NCBI GenBank assembly: GCA_020638065.1
Contig: JACKJG010000004.1
Coordinates: 186,001-250,000 of the forward strand
Source: Hyphomicrobiaceae bacterium
Lineage (GTDB): Bacteria; Pseudomonadota; Alphaproteobacteria; Rhizobiales; Devosiaceae
DNA length: 64,000 nucleotides
Reading direction: 5' to 3'
The translations under genes were made by a program, and so were the position numbers. Positions 47,329-56,573 of this stretch are shown here, piece after piece; within the stretch, counting starts at the first letter, position 1; the number at the start of each line of letters is the position of its first letter. The notes beneath the pieces are model-generated. The model did no database searches and had not been told where the DNA came from. It saw only the letters and a program-made list of their open reading frames with translations.

Positions 47329-49011
47329 ATGCGTAAATTTCGCGCAGATTGGCGGATCAGGCGGGACCCCCACGTCCTCGCCGCATCCGTCGTCCTCAAC
47401 CTGCTCACATTCGCACTCCCCCTGATGATGCTGCAGATTTACGATCGCATCATCCCCCGCAAAGGCTTTGAATCCCTCACGGTTCTCGCCATCGGCGTGG
47501 TCGTGGCCATCGCACTCGAACTCAGCATGCGCGTTGCCCGCACCCACCTGATGTCCCTTGCCGGAGACGCCTTTGCCAGAAAGACGCACGAACGCATCTT
47601 CAGCCGGCTGCTCAAAACCGACCTTGCGACGGTCGAGAAGGTCACGCCGGGCGTGCATCTGGACCGGATATCCAGCATAGACCGCGTCCGCGAGTTCCGT
47701 TTTGGCGAAACCGCCATGGCTGCGCTCGACCTGCCGTTCGCCTTCCTCTTTCTGATTGTCGTCGGTCTGATCGCCCCGCCACTCGCCGTTCTGGTGTTGG
47801 CCCTTCTTGGCGTCAGTCTCGCGGTCATGCGGCATCTGCAGTCCCATGCCGTCGTTCTCAGCGAACAAAAACACGAAGTTGACCGTCGCAGATACTCTTA
47901 CCTCATCGAGGTCATCTCCAACATCGAGGTCGTCAAGAGCCTCAATATCGAGGCCTTCATGCAGCGCCGCTACGAGCGTTTGATGGCCACAACTGCCGCG
48001 ATAGGCGCCGAGGCAACCGAACGGGCCAATTATGCCCAAGCGGTTACAGGCGCCATCGGACAATACACACCAGCCATCGTCGCCGGCACCGGGGCGATTT
48101 TCGTTATCGAGCAATGGATCACGGTCGGCGCTCTTGCGGCCGTAACCCTGCTGGCGTCGCGCATCGTGCAGCCGGTCTTGCGCCTGAGCGCCCTGAAATC
48201 GAGCGATGATGATGTCCGCCGCGCCGAAAGCGAGATTGAGGAATTCCTCAATGCGCCGGTCCCGGCAATGGGTGCGGCCGAGTGTCAACAGCTTGACCTG
48301 CTTGAATTGAAGAACATCACGGTCACCCGGCCCGGCCGGAGCGATCCCATGTATGATGGGTTGAATCTCACCCTAAGGCGGGGTGAGATCATTGTTCTGG
48401 ATGGGGCCAACGGTTCCGGCCGTTCATCGCTGCTCTGGCTGATCATGGGCTATTTCCAGCCCAACGGCGGGCAGATTCTGATTAACGGCAAGCCGATGCA
48501 GGATTTCCAGCCGGCCTCTCTGCGCCGGCGCATCGCCTATCTGCCCAATCAGCCCAAAATGCTGGCCGGCACGGTTCTGGAAAACATGACGAACTTCCAG
48601 CCGGAAACCTTCGCGGACGATGCATTCGAAGTGGCCGAGGCGCTTGGCCTTGCCGCCTATTTCGCCAAGCATCAGGAGGGCTTGAATACCAGGGTCGGGC
48701 ACGGACTCGATGCCGGCTTGCCGACATCGGTCGGCCAGCGTGTGCCGCTTGTCGGTGCCCTGGTCGGACATCCTGACCTTATCCTTTTTGACGAAGCCAA
48801 CGCCAATCTCGACATGCAGGGGGACCAGAAGCTTCTTGCCTATCTGTCCTCGCTCAAAGGCCGCGCCTCGATCATCATGGTCACCCAGCGCCCCTCCTAC
48901 CAGCGTATCGCCGACCGTCATTACGTTCTGAAGGACGGCAGGCTTGCCGAGTTCCGGCCGGAATTTGCCTACCAGCCGCAAACCCCGCCGCAGCAGGAGC
49001 AAATCGCATGA
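47329..49011 (+). CDS. Type I secretion ABC transporter with degenerate nucleotide-binding site
   Basis: A 560-residue membrane-ATPase half transporter. Residues 1-300 hold about six helices; 330-545 are the ABC domain. The ABC domain is degenerate: the P-loop reads GANGSGRSS with Arg365 in place of the invariant Lys, the signature reads PTSVGQ near 465 instead of LSGGQ, and the switch His is Gln520 (VTQRPS). The Walker B aspartate and catalytic Glu (LILFDEA near 485) remain. GAGG eight bases before ATG 47329 sets the start; the frame from 47290 has none. Its stop overlaps the start of the second ABC exporter, so they are translated together and likely form a heterodimer that exports the adhesin. 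Confidence 0.85.
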   Translation: MRKFRADWRIRRDPHVLAASVVLNLLTFALPLMMLQIYDRIIPRKGFESLTVLAIGVVVAIALELSMRVARTHLMSLAGDAFARKTHERIFSRLLKTDLATVEKVTPGVHLDRISSIDRVREFRFGETAMAALDLPFAFLFLIVVGLIAPPLAVLVLALLGVSLAVMRHLQSHAVVLSEQKHEVDRRRYSYLIEVISNIEVVKSLNIEAFMQRRYERLMATTAAIGAEATERANYAQAVTGAIGQYTPAIVAGTGAIFVIEQWITVGALAAVTLLASRIVQPVLRLSALKSSDDDVRRAESEIEEFLNAPVPAMGAAECQQLDLLELKNITVTRPGRSDPMYDGLNLTLRRGEIIVLDGANGSGRSSLLWLIMGYFQPNGGQILINGKPMQDFQPASLRRRIAYLPNQPKMLAGTVLENMTNFQPETFADDAFEVAEALGLAAYFAKHQEGLNTRVGHGLDAGLPTSVGQRVPLVGALVGHPDLILFDEANANLDMQGDQKLLAYLSSLKGRASIIMVTQRPSYQRIADRHYVLKDGRLAEFRPEFAYQPQTPPQQEQIA

Positions 49012-51233
49012 GCGCTCCCGCTACCCCCGTGCCTGAGGCAAATCCGCCTGTCGCCGGCGCCCGCGCGCTCGACCAGCGCCTGCGCTCCGCATTTGAAAAC
49101 CAGCAGGAGGCAGAGCGCCGCCGTCATTTGGCCTTTGAATCGTTGCGCAACGGACTTGCATCCGGACAGTTTGGCGGCCTCCCACAGGACAACGATGCCG
49201 GCCACGCCGTTCTCTGCATGCTGGAGAAAATGAGCTGGCCCTGCTCGGTCGACCAGTTTGCGCGTGCCATGCCGCATTTCCCGCAACAATTCGGCATCAT
49301 CGAAATGCGCGAGGTCATGGCTCGTCTCGGCTTTTCGAGTACCGCCAGGTTCGTCAGTCCCAACCACATCGCCCCTCGCGACCTGCCGGCGCTCCTGGCC
49401 CACGGAAAATCCGTTTCCCTGCTCGAAGCGGACGCAAAAGGCCGCATCTTCGCGGTCGACCCCAAAACCGCGCGCCGTCGCAAGATCAAGTGGACCCGTG
49501 ACGTCTCGCTGGTATCCTTTGCGCCCGTCGCCGACAGCGACGCCCAGGCCGCGCCGCCAAAATCCTGGCTGAATGAAACGCTGCGCCGTTTTGGCTCCGA
49601 AGTTATGCAATTGCTGGGCCTGACGCTTTTCATCAACTTGATGGTGCTGGCCACGTCGTTTGCGGTCATGTCGATCTACGACAAGGTCATCCCCGCCGGC
49701 GCGTTCGACACGCTGGCGGCCATCGGTATCGCACTCTCGATGGCGGTTGCCTTCGAATTGACGTTCCGCCGCCTGAAGTCCCGCCTGATCGGGCACACGA
49801 CCGGACGGCTCGAATACCTGATGGGCACGACCGTCTTCTCCAAACTGATCACGCTGCCGGTTTCCATGATCACCAACACGCCGGTTGCCGATCAGATTTC
49901 GCGTCTGCGCCAGTTCGAAACGGTTAGAGACCTGTTCTCGGGCCCGTTTGTCGCGGTCGTTCTTGAAGTGCCGTTCATCATCATGTTCATGATCGGCCTG
50001 TTCGCCGTGGCCGGGCCACTGGGATTCGTGCCGCTGGTTCTGATGATCGTTTACACGGTCATTGGGTTTCTGCTTGTCGGCCCGATCCGGCGGCAAAACG
50101 AACGCTCGGGCAAGCGCCAGCGCGAGCATTACCAGCAAACCATGGAAACGGTCTCCAACCTCCGGCAGATTCGCAGCTTTGGCTGTGAGGATATCTGGCT
50201 TGAGCGCCTGCGTCAGAAGACCGCCGACGCCTCAGCCGCCCGGCGCAAGGCCAGCCTGTCCCAGCGCTTCCTGTCGACCCTTTCCACTGCCGCGGTGCCC
50301 GTCGCAGGCGCTTCTACTGTGGTGACCGGCGCGGTGCTGGTTATCGATGGCATGATGACGGTCGGCATGCTGATCGGCGCCATGATCATTGTCTGGCGGG
50401 TTCTGGCGCCCATTCAGCAATTGTTCCTGATGTTCACCCGCTATACCGAGATCGCGCAGATGGTGAACCAGATCGACCAGATGATGCGTCTGCCGTCCAC
50501 CGAAACGGTCACCGAGACGCCGATGAAACGCCGTTTCGAGGGCGACGTCACCTTTGATCGGGTGAGCTTCCGCTATCAGGGTGCCAACGATTCATCGCTG
50601 ATGGGGATCAGCTTCACCATCAGCCCCGGCGAACTCATCGCCATCGAAGGCGCCTCCGGTGCTGGCAAGACGACGGTTCTGCGCCTGATCCTCGATCTCT
50701 ACCGCCCGCAATCCGGCACCATTCATGTCGATGGCATCAACGTTCGTCAGATCGCGCCCACCGAGCTGCGTGCCGCCATCGGCTATGTTCCGCAAAGACC
50801 GGCCCTCTTCCACGGCACTATCGCGCAGAACCTGCGCCTCGCCGCGCCAGGAGCCAGCGATGCTGATCTGAAGCGCGTCTGTGACGAGGTTGGGATTCTC
50901 GCCGCCATCGAACAATTGCCCAAGGGGCTCGATACGCTTCTCGATCATGCGCGCCAGGAGACTCTGCCCGGCGGTTTCAGACAGGCTTTGTCGATTGCAC
51001 AGGCCTTGCTACGTGAACCCAAGATCCTTTTGCTCGACGAACCCGCAAAGACCCTCGACTATGAGCTGGAACAGGCATTCCTGAATTGCCTGGAGCAGCG
51101 GCGCGGCCGCACCACGATCATCATGGTGTCGCACCGCCCAAGCCACATCCGCCTCGCTGACCGCGTTTTGAATCTCGAACGCGGCGCGATGAAGTCCTTT
51201 GATCCGCCAGAAGCGCCGAAAATGGCAGGATGA
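49008..51233 (+). CDS. Type I secretion ABC transporter with C39-like N-terminal domain
   Basis: A 741-residue exporter. Residues about 55-160 are a C39-peptidase-like domain in which the catalytic position reads NDAGHAVLCML, so the Cys of the usual DCG is Ala: a protease-dead C39-like domain as in HlyB, used to hold the unfolded substrate. Residues about 195-470 are the transmembrane part. The ABC domain has a normal P-loop (GASGAGKTT near 547), LPGGF at 653-657 instead of LSGGQ, Walker B ILLLDEP, and the switch His in VSHRPS. Paired with the preceding gene, one composite ATP site would be this P-loop with the partner's SVGQ, the other the partner's Arg P-loop with LPGGF. Confidence 0.88.
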   Translation: MSAPATPVPEANPPVAGARALDQRLRSAFENQQEAERRRHLAFESLRNGLASGQFGGLPQDNDAGHAVLCMLEKMSWPCSVDQFARAMPHFPQQFGIIEMREVMARLGFSSTARFVSPNHIAPRDLPALLAHGKSVSLLEADAKGRIFAVDPKTARRRKIKWTRDVSLVSFAPVADSDAQAAPPKSWLNETLRRFGSEVMQLLGLTLFINLMVLATSFAVMSIYDKVIPAGAFDTLAAIGIALSMAVAFELTFRRLKSRLIGHTTGRLEYLMGTTVFSKLITLPVSMITNTPVADQISRLRQFETVRDLFSGPFVAVVLEVPFIIMFMIGLFAVAGPLGFVPLVLMIVYTVIGFLLVGPIRRQNERSGKRQREHYQQTMETVSNLRQIRSFGCEDIWLERLRQKTADASAARRKASLSQRFLSTLSTAAVPVAGASTVVTGAVLVIDGMMTVGMLIGAMIIVWRVLAPIQQLFLMFTRYTEIAQMVNQIDQMMRLPSTETVTETPMKRRFEGDVTFDRVSFRYQGANDSSLMGISFTISPGELIAIEGASGAGKTTVLRLILDLYRPQSGTIHVDGINVRQIAPTELRAAIGYVPQRPALFHGTIAQNLRLAAPGASDADLKRVCDEVGILAAIEQLPKGLDTLLDHARQETLPGGFRQALSIAQALLREPKILLLDEPAKTLDYELEQAFLNCLEQRRGRTTIIMVSHRPSHIRLADRVLNLERGAMKSFDPPEAPKMAG

Positions 51234-51240
51234 GTTAGTT

Positions 51241-52644
51241 ATGAGTACCGCCACCAACAGCGCACAATCCATCCGCGCAGCCGCAAAGATCAAGCCGCCA
51301 AAGCGTGCCAAGGATCCTCGATCCCGGAATCAGGGCCCCAGCCAGGCGGCAGAAATCGCCTATGGAAACCTGATCGAGGAATATCACGATCCGCGCATTG
51401 CCAAGCTCGCCATCCGCGCAACGGCTCTTGCCCTGCTCGGCTTCCTGATCTGGGCGACAATCACCCCGATCCACGAACTTGCGACCGGTCAGGGCAAAAT
51501 CCTGCCCGCCGGGTTCGTTCAGAACATCCAGCACCTCGAAGGCGGCACGGTCGCGCAGGTTTATGTCCGCGAAGGCCAGACCGTTGCCGCAGGCGACCCC
51601 ATCATCCGGCTCGACGACGTGTCGCTGAAAGCCGAGCTCGGCAAGGCACAGGCGCGCGTCGAATTCCTGCGCCTTGCCATCCAGCGCCAGACACTCGTGT
51701 CGACGGGTCATGTGCAGGACTGGGGCACGTCCGATCAGGAACGATTCGAGGAATTGCGTGCCAGTCAGCAATCCGCGTCCACCGCCAGCATCGAATATCG
51801 TGATGCCCAACTCAAGGTCATCCAGGCTGAGCTTGACATGAAGACGGCCGAAGTCAGCTCGCTCACGCAGCGCGTCGCCAACTCGCAGCAAGAGCTGGAT
51901 ATCGTCACCCGGCAACTCGCCGACTATGAAAAAGCCGTCGAGTCAGGCGCGATCAGCCGCCGCCAGCGTGACGATGTTCTGCGCGAAAAGCTCAAGGTGG
52001 AGTCCGATCTCGCCCAGTTGAATGGCCAGCTGGAACTGTCCCGCGCGGCCGTGCAGGAAGCCGAGGCCCGCATGGGCGAATTGCAGGCTCAGTTCCGTCA
52101 GGACGCCGTCAGTCAGATTGCCGACCTGGAGGGTCAGAAAGCAGAGGCGGAAGAATTGGTCACCCAGTTGCAGGATCGGCTGGAGCGCACGGTCGTGCGG
52201 GCGCCGGTTGCGGGCCGCATCAGCAATCTGGGCACGCACAATCCCGGTCAGGTGATCCAGCCCGGAGAACTGGTCGCCGAAGTTGTTCCCGAACACACCG
52301 CAGTTCTGGCCGAGGTGAACATTTCTCCCGATCAGATTGGCTACATTTCCGAAGGCATGCATGCCAACGTCAAAGTGCTGACCTACGACTTTGCCCGTTT
52401 CGGCGGTCTGGACGGCACGATCGTGGAAGTCTCGCCCAACTCGATCGCCAATTATGAAGGACAATACTTCTACCGTGTCCGGATCGAACTCGCATCCAAT
52501 CACGTTGGCAATCCGGCCGAAGGACGTGAAGTCACACCGGGCATGTCGATCGTTGCCGACATCAAACTGGGTGACAAATCGGTTCTCAACTATCTGCTCA
52601 AACCGCTCAGAGCCATTTCTGACCGCGCCTTCACGGAACGCTGA
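51241..52644 (+). CDS. HlyD-family periplasmic adaptor of type I secretion
   Basis: A 467-residue membrane fusion protein. One transmembrane helix near residues 60-80 (IRATALALLGFLIWATI) follows a basic cytoplasmic N-terminus. GFVQNIQHLEGGTVAQVYVREGQTV near 98-122 is the lipoyl/biotinyl half motif; a long coiled coil of about 150 residues with EKAVESGAISRRQRDDV follows; RAPVAGRISNLGTHNPGQVIQPGE near 320 is the other lipoyl half; the beta-barrel HlyD C-terminus ends the chain. It links the ABC dimer to the TolC-like lipoprotein. ATG 51241, eight bases after the exporter stop, with AGGA upstream. Confidence 0.92.
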   Translation: MSTATNSAQSIRAAAKIKPPKRAKDPRSRNQGPSQAAEIAYGNLIEEYHDPRIAKLAIRATALALLGFLIWATITPIHELATGQGKILPAGFVQNIQHLEGGTVAQVYVREGQTVAAGDPIIRLDDVSLKAELGKAQARVEFLRLAIQRQTLVSTGHVQDWGTSDQERFEELRASQQSASTASIEYRDAQLKVIQAELDMKTAEVSSLTQRVANSQQELDIVTRQLADYEKAVESGAISRRQRDDVLREKLKVESDLAQLNGQLELSRAAVQEAEARMGELQAQFRQDAVSQIADLEGQKAEAEELVTQLQDRLERTVVRAPVAGRISNLGTHNPGQVIQPGELVAEVVPEHTAVLAEVNISPDQIGYISEGMHANVKVLTYDFARFGGLDGTIVEVSPNSIANYEGQYFYRVRIELASNHVGNPAEGREVTPGMSIVADIKLGDKSVLNYLLKPLRAISDRAFTER

Positions 52645-52661
52645 CCGGCGGTGATGCCGGT
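52644..52661. terminator. Small hairpin between convergent hlyD and rpiR-type genes
   Basis: ACCGGC 52644-52649 pairs with GCCGGT 52656-52661, six-base loop, in the 22-base space between convergent stops. No T run on either side; a weak bidirectional terminator at best. Confidence 0.3.
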
Positions 52662-52666
52662 TCCGC

Positions 52667-53542
52667 TCAGGTGAACTTGCGGAACAGGCGGGTCTCGTCG
52701 AAGAGCTTTTCGAGCACCTGCATGCGCTCCTGGGTTTCCGCCCAGGTGCGGTTCTGCACAGCTGCGATGAGGGCTTCGACGATCAGCATCAGGACGATGT
52801 TCGAATCCCAGGCCGAGGGTGCCTCGATCCGGGCATTGAAAACGTGATCCGCGTGGTTTGAAACCGGCGAACCCCAATAATCGGTGAAAAGAATGATCAC
52901 GACCTTCCGCGCCTTGGCCATCTGCGCCAGCCGCTCAAGGTCATGCTCGTAGCGCCGGATATCGAAAAGGCACAACAGATCGCCCTCGCGCATCTCGAGC
53001 ACGAAATGCGGCCAGGTTCCGGCATGCGCAGTCAAAATGCTGACGTCAGGCCGCATGACCTGCATGTGGGTGAAGAGATAGTCCGCAAGTGAATGGGTGA
53101 TCCGCCCGCCCACCACATGCAGCCGGCGTTTGGCGTCCGACATCAGACTGACGACCTGATCAAATACCGCCGGATCGATCTGACTGAGCGTCTGGCGCAA
53201 ATTGTCCATGGCCGCGTCGGCAAACCGGTTGAGCATGTGCGTGTCTGGGGCGTCTTCGGCCCAGCGGTCATGCTTGGCGATCGGGTTGGAAATTGCCGCT
53301 TCCAGCTCTCCGCGAAGATGCGCCTGCATGTCTTGAAAACCGGCAAATCCGAGTTTCCTGGCCATGCGGACGATGGTCGGCGTCGAGACTTTCGCAGCCT
53401 GTGCCAATACCGTGATGCTTCCAAGGCCAGACACAGGATAATTGGCCAACAAGCTGCTCGCCAATTGCCTTTCGGCCCGCGTCAGATCGCTGAACTGCCG
53501 CCTTATCCGTTCAGAGACTGGCAATTCCCCTTTTGAGGTCAT
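52667..53542 (-). CDS. RpiR-family transcriptional regulator (HTH + SIS)
   Basis: A 291-residue regulator. Residues 1-80 are the RpiR HTH_6 domain: LTRAERQLASSLLANYP and the recognition part VSTPTIVRMARKLGFAGFQDMQ. Residues about 120-260 are a SIS sugar-phosphate-binding domain (RRLHVVGGRITHSLADYLF, VVIILFTDYWGSPVSNHADHVF). ATG at 53542 has GGAGG five bases upstream; the longer frame to 53662 crosses the promoter region. It is divergent from the amidohydrolase-TRAP-glutamine-synthetase-like operon and is the likely regulator of it. SIS ligands are usually phosphosugars, but RpiR members also sense other catabolic intermediates. Confidence 0.88.
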   Translation of the reverse strand: MTSKGELPVSERIRRQFSDLTRAERQLASSLLANYPVSGLGSITVLAQAAKVSTPTIVRMARKLGFAGFQDMQAHLRGELEAAISNPIAKHDRWAEDAPDTHMLNRFADAAMDNLRQTLSQIDPAVFDQVVSLMSDAKRRLHVVGGRITHSLADYLFTHMQVMRPDVSILTAHAGTWPHFVLEMREGDLLCLFDIRRYEHDLERLAQMAKARKVVIILFTDYWGSPVSNHADHVFNARIEAPSAWDSNIVLMLIVEALIAAVQNRTWAETQERMQVLEKLFDETRLFRKFT

Positions 53543-53602
53543 TCCGCCCTCCGATCTGGCACCTGCATGACCGGCCCTCCCGAAATCAGCGCAGCAGACC
53601 CA

Positions 53603-53620
53603 GTTTCGGCTCGCTGAAAC
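53603..53620. promoter_or_regulatory. Candidate RpiR operator GTTTC-N8-GAAAC
   Basis: GTTTC at 53603-53607 and GAAAC at 53616-53620 form an inverted repeat with an 8-base spacer in the divergent gap between the regulator (start 53542) and the amidohydrolase (start 53725). Known RpiR-type sites often combine GAAA and TTTC half sites. A further GAAAC lies near 53646. Confidence 0.4.
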
Positions 53621-53724
53621 GATCTGTCCACAAATTTTTCCGCCGAAACAAAATTTACACAATCTGCTTGACTGTGACGTCGATTGCGAAAAAGCTGGCT
53701 ACACGGCCTTTGGGGGATGTCCGG

Positions 53725-54525
53725 GTGCTGGCAAGAGACGAGACCGAAACGGACTGGCAGGCAGACGATTGCTGCACGCTCGTGAATGCGTCCGGCTCTT
53801 CACCGCTCGTTCTTGTGTGCGAACACGCTTCGAACCACATCCCAGACGAATTTGGAGACCTTGGCCTCTCTGCGGATGCACGCCAAAGCCACATCGCCTG
53901 GGATCCCGGTGCGCTGGGCGTGGCCACCGAATTGTCAAGCGTCCTGGATGCGCCGCTTCTGGTGCAGAACGTCTCACGGCTTGTCTACGACTGCAATCGC
54001 CCGCCTGATGAGGCGAGCGCCATCCCGGAAAAGAGTGAAATCTATTCTATCCCGGGCAACGCCAATCTGCCCCAATCGGAGCGCGACCGGCGAACCCGTC
54101 TCTATTACGATCCCTTCCGCTTAAGGCTGTCGGCTGTTGTCGAAGAGGCATTGGCCCGGTTTGGGGCGCCGGTTCTGGCGACTATCCATTCCTTCACCCC
54201 CATCTATTTCGGTCAGCCGCGCACCGTCGAACTTGGCATCCTCCACGACGAAGATGCGCGGCTGGCCGATTTTCTGCTGGCCTCAATGACGAGCAGAGAA
54301 AGTATGCGCATCGAACGCAACCAACCCTACGGTGCCGCCGACGGGGTGACCCATACCTTGCGATTTCATGCGCTCCCCAAAGGCATTCCCAATGTCATGA
54401 TCGAGATCCGCAACGATCTGATTGCGACCGAAATGGATCAGAAAAAAATGGCTGCAACTCTGGCCCGATATTTTGCCAGCGCCATCGGGCAATTCGCGTC
54501 CAACGAGGAAGGAATGGCCCATTGA
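53725..54525 (+). CDS. N-formylglutamate amidohydrolase-family enzyme
   Basis: A 266-residue metal-dependent amidohydrolase of the FGase family (HutG-like). VCEHASNHIP near 33 supplies the metal Glu and His, HIAWDPGALGVA near 60-71 an Asp, and TIHSFTPIYFG near 155 another His; MIEIRNDL near 225 is also typical. GTG at 53725 is chosen because GGGGGA lies seven bases upstream and the protein then starts at the family position; the open frame from 53533 overlaps the divergent promoter. First gene of the operon with a TRAP transporter and a glutamyl-ligase-like gene, and no hut genes are near, so the substrate may be a gamma-glutamyl amide rather than N-formylglutamate. Confidence 0.83.
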   Translation: MLARDETETDWQADDCCTLVNASGSSPLVLVCEHASNHIPDEFGDLGLSADARQSHIAWDPGALGVATELSSVLDAPLLVQNVSRLVYDCNRPPDEASAIPEKSEIYSIPGNANLPQSERDRRTRLYYDPFRLRLSAVVEEALARFGAPVLATIHSFTPIYFGQPRTVELGILHDEDARLADFLLASMTSRESMRIERNQPYGAADGVTHTLRFHALPKGIPNVMIEIRNDLIATEMDQKKMAATLARYFASAIGQFASNEEGMAH

Positions 54526-54552
54526 GCTTTGCCGGTCCGAAAGGCCTGTTTC

Positions 54553-55155
54553 ATGCCTAGACCCATCGTGGCCTATGTCCGTATTATCGACGCCATCAGC
54601 CATCGGGTGGGGCGGTTCGCCATCTATCTCGTGTTCGCGATGATGGCGGTCCTGCTCTGGTCGTCCATCTCCAAGACCTTCTTCACGCCATCGCTCTGGA
54701 CGGTTGAAACGGCCCAGTTCATCCTGGTCGCCTATTATGTTCTCGGCGGTCCCTACTCCATGCAGCAGACCGACGATTCCCATGTGCGCATGGACCTGTT
54801 TTACGGAAACTGGTCGCCCAAGACCAAGGCCTGGGTCGATGCGTTCAGCGTCATTTGCCTGATGTTCTTTCTGGTGGTTCTGCTCTATGGCGCGTTCGGT
54901 TCCACCGCCTATTCGCTCGGCTATTATGGCCTCGAACCGTTCCGCTTCTTCTGGGACCTGTCGGTCGCCTTCGTCACGGGAGGGCCCGACGCAGCATCCC
55001 ACGTTTTGGGCACGCTTGAACGTTCGCCGACCGCCTGGCGGCCGTTCCTCTGGCCGGTCAAGCTCATCATGGTTTTCGGCTTCATTCTGATGCTGCTTCA
55101 GACCATCGCCGAGTTTTTCAAGGACATTGCGCGCATTCGCGGGGTTGATCTCTGA
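54553..55155 (+). CDS. TRAP transporter small permease (DctQ)
   Basis: A 200-residue membrane protein with four helices near residues 15-40, 52-70, 92-115 and 165-190. VETAQFILVAYYVLGGPYSMQQTDDSHVRMD near 50-80 is the DctQ signature; the loop between helices 3 and 4 is longer than usual. AAGG eight bases before ATG 54553 supports the start. Its stop overlaps the start of DctM (TGATG). Confidence 0.9.
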   Translation: MPRPIVAYVRIIDAISHRVGRFAIYLVFAMMAVLLWSSISKTFFTPSLWTVETAQFILVAYYVLGGPYSMQQTDDSHVRMDLFYGNWSPKTKAWVDAFSVICLMFFLVVLLYGAFGSTAYSLGYYGLEPFRFFWDLSVAFVTGGPDAASHVLGTLERSPTAWRPFLWPVKLIMVFGFILMLLQTIAEFFKDIARIRGVDL

Positions 55156-56477
55156 TGCCCTACGAATACATCGCCATCTTCATGTTCCTGTCGATGATGT
55201 TGCTGCTCTTTACCGGGCAGCGCGTTTTCGGCGCCATTGGTGCGGTTGCGTCGATCTCGGCCACGCTGCTCTGGGGGGTCGGTGGCATCGATATCCCCTT
55301 CACCGCCGCCATCGGGCTGATGAACTGGTATCCGCTGCTGACGCTGCCCATGTTCATCCTGATGGGCTACGTGCTCTCCGAAAGCCGCATTGCCGACGAC
55401 CTCTACCGCATGTTCCATGTCTGGATGGGCCCGGTCCCTGGCGGGTTGGCCATCGGCACCATTCTTCTGATGGTTTTGATCTCCGCGATGAACGGTCTCT
55501 CGGTCGCTGGTATGGCCATCGGCACGACCATCGCCTTGCCCGAGCTGCTGCGCCGCGGCTATGACAAGATCATGGTCACCGGCGTCATCCAGGCCGGATC
55601 CTCCCTCGGCATCCTCGTACCGCCCTCGGTCGTTCTGGTTCTTTATTCCATGATCGCCCGTCAGCCGGTCAGCCAGCTCTGGCTCGCCGGAATTATCCCC
55701 GGTCTCATGATGGCGGGGCTTTTCATCGTCTACATCTATATCCGCTGCCTCATTCAGCCCGATCTCGGACCAGTGCTCTCCAAGGAAGAGCGCAACATCC
55801 CCATGTCGGAGAAACTGAAGCTTCTCAGCGCCGGTATTCTGCCGATCATCATCTTCTTCGCGATGATGATCCCCTTCGTGAACGGCTGGACCTCTTTGAC
55901 CGAAAGTTCGGCCATCGGCGCCATCGCCGCCATGCTCGCCGCGATCCTGCGCGGACGCATGAACCGGGAGGTCTTCGAAAATTCGATCCGCAAGACCCTG
56001 CTGATTTCCTGCATGTTCATGTGGATCATTCTCGCCGCACTGGGTTTCGGCGCGGTCTTTGACGGCCTCGGCGCCGTCAAGGCGATCGAAGGCCTGTTCG
56101 TCGGCCAGTTGCACCTGTCGCCCTGGGTCATTCTGATCATCATGCAGCTGACCTTCCTGATCATGGGCACCTTTCTCGATGACACGGCCATGCTGGTCAT
56201 CGTCGCGCCGCTATATATCCCGCTGGTTCGTCTGCTCGGTTTCGACCTGATCTGGTACGGCGTGCTCTACACGATCACCACTCAGATCGCCTATATGACC
56301 CCGCCCTTTGGCTATAACCTGTTTCTGATGCGGGCCATGGCGCCGCCCGAAATCAACATCAGGGACATCTACCGCTCCATCTTCCCCTTTGTCGGCGTGA
56401 TGATCGTGGCGCTCGCCATCGTCATGCTGTTCCCCGAAATCGCACTCTGGCTTCCGCACCATGTCTACAACAATTGA
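55155..56477 (+). CDS. TRAP transporter large permease (DctM)
   Basis: A 440-residue permease with about twelve helices. The start FMFLSMMLLLFTGQRVFGAIGA, the repeat-like ISAMNGLSVAGMAIGTT and IQAGSSLGILVPPSVVLVLYS near 145-170, and MGTFLDDTAMLVIVAPLYIPL near 336-356 are DctM hallmarks. With DctQ it forms a sodium-driven secondary transporter fed by the binding protein encoded 96 bases downstream. Confidence 0.95.
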   Translation: MPYEYIAIFMFLSMMLLLFTGQRVFGAIGAVASISATLLWGVGGIDIPFTAAIGLMNWYPLLTLPMFILMGYVLSESRIADDLYRMFHVWMGPVPGGLAIGTILLMVLISAMNGLSVAGMAIGTTIALPELLRRGYDKIMVTGVIQAGSSLGILVPPSVVLVLYSMIARQPVSQLWLAGIIPGLMMAGLFIVYIYIRCLIQPDLGPVLSKEERNIPMSEKLKLLSAGILPIIIFFAMMIPFVNGWTSLTESSAIGAIAAMLAAILRGRMNREVFENSIRKTLLISCMFMWIILAALGFGAVFDGLGAVKAIEGLFVGQLHLSPWVILIIMQLTFLIMGTFLDDTAMLVIVAPLYIPLVRLLGFDLIWYGVLYTITTQIAYMTPPFGYNLFLMRAMAPPEINIRDIYRSIFPFVGVMIVALAIVMLFPEIALWLPHHVYNN

Positions 56478-56573
56478 TTGTCATCACAGCGGAAACGAGT
56501 GGGACAGGATCGGCGAAAAGCCGCTCCGACCGGGCAATTGCCCACAACCAACGACAACCAAGGAGACGTCACC

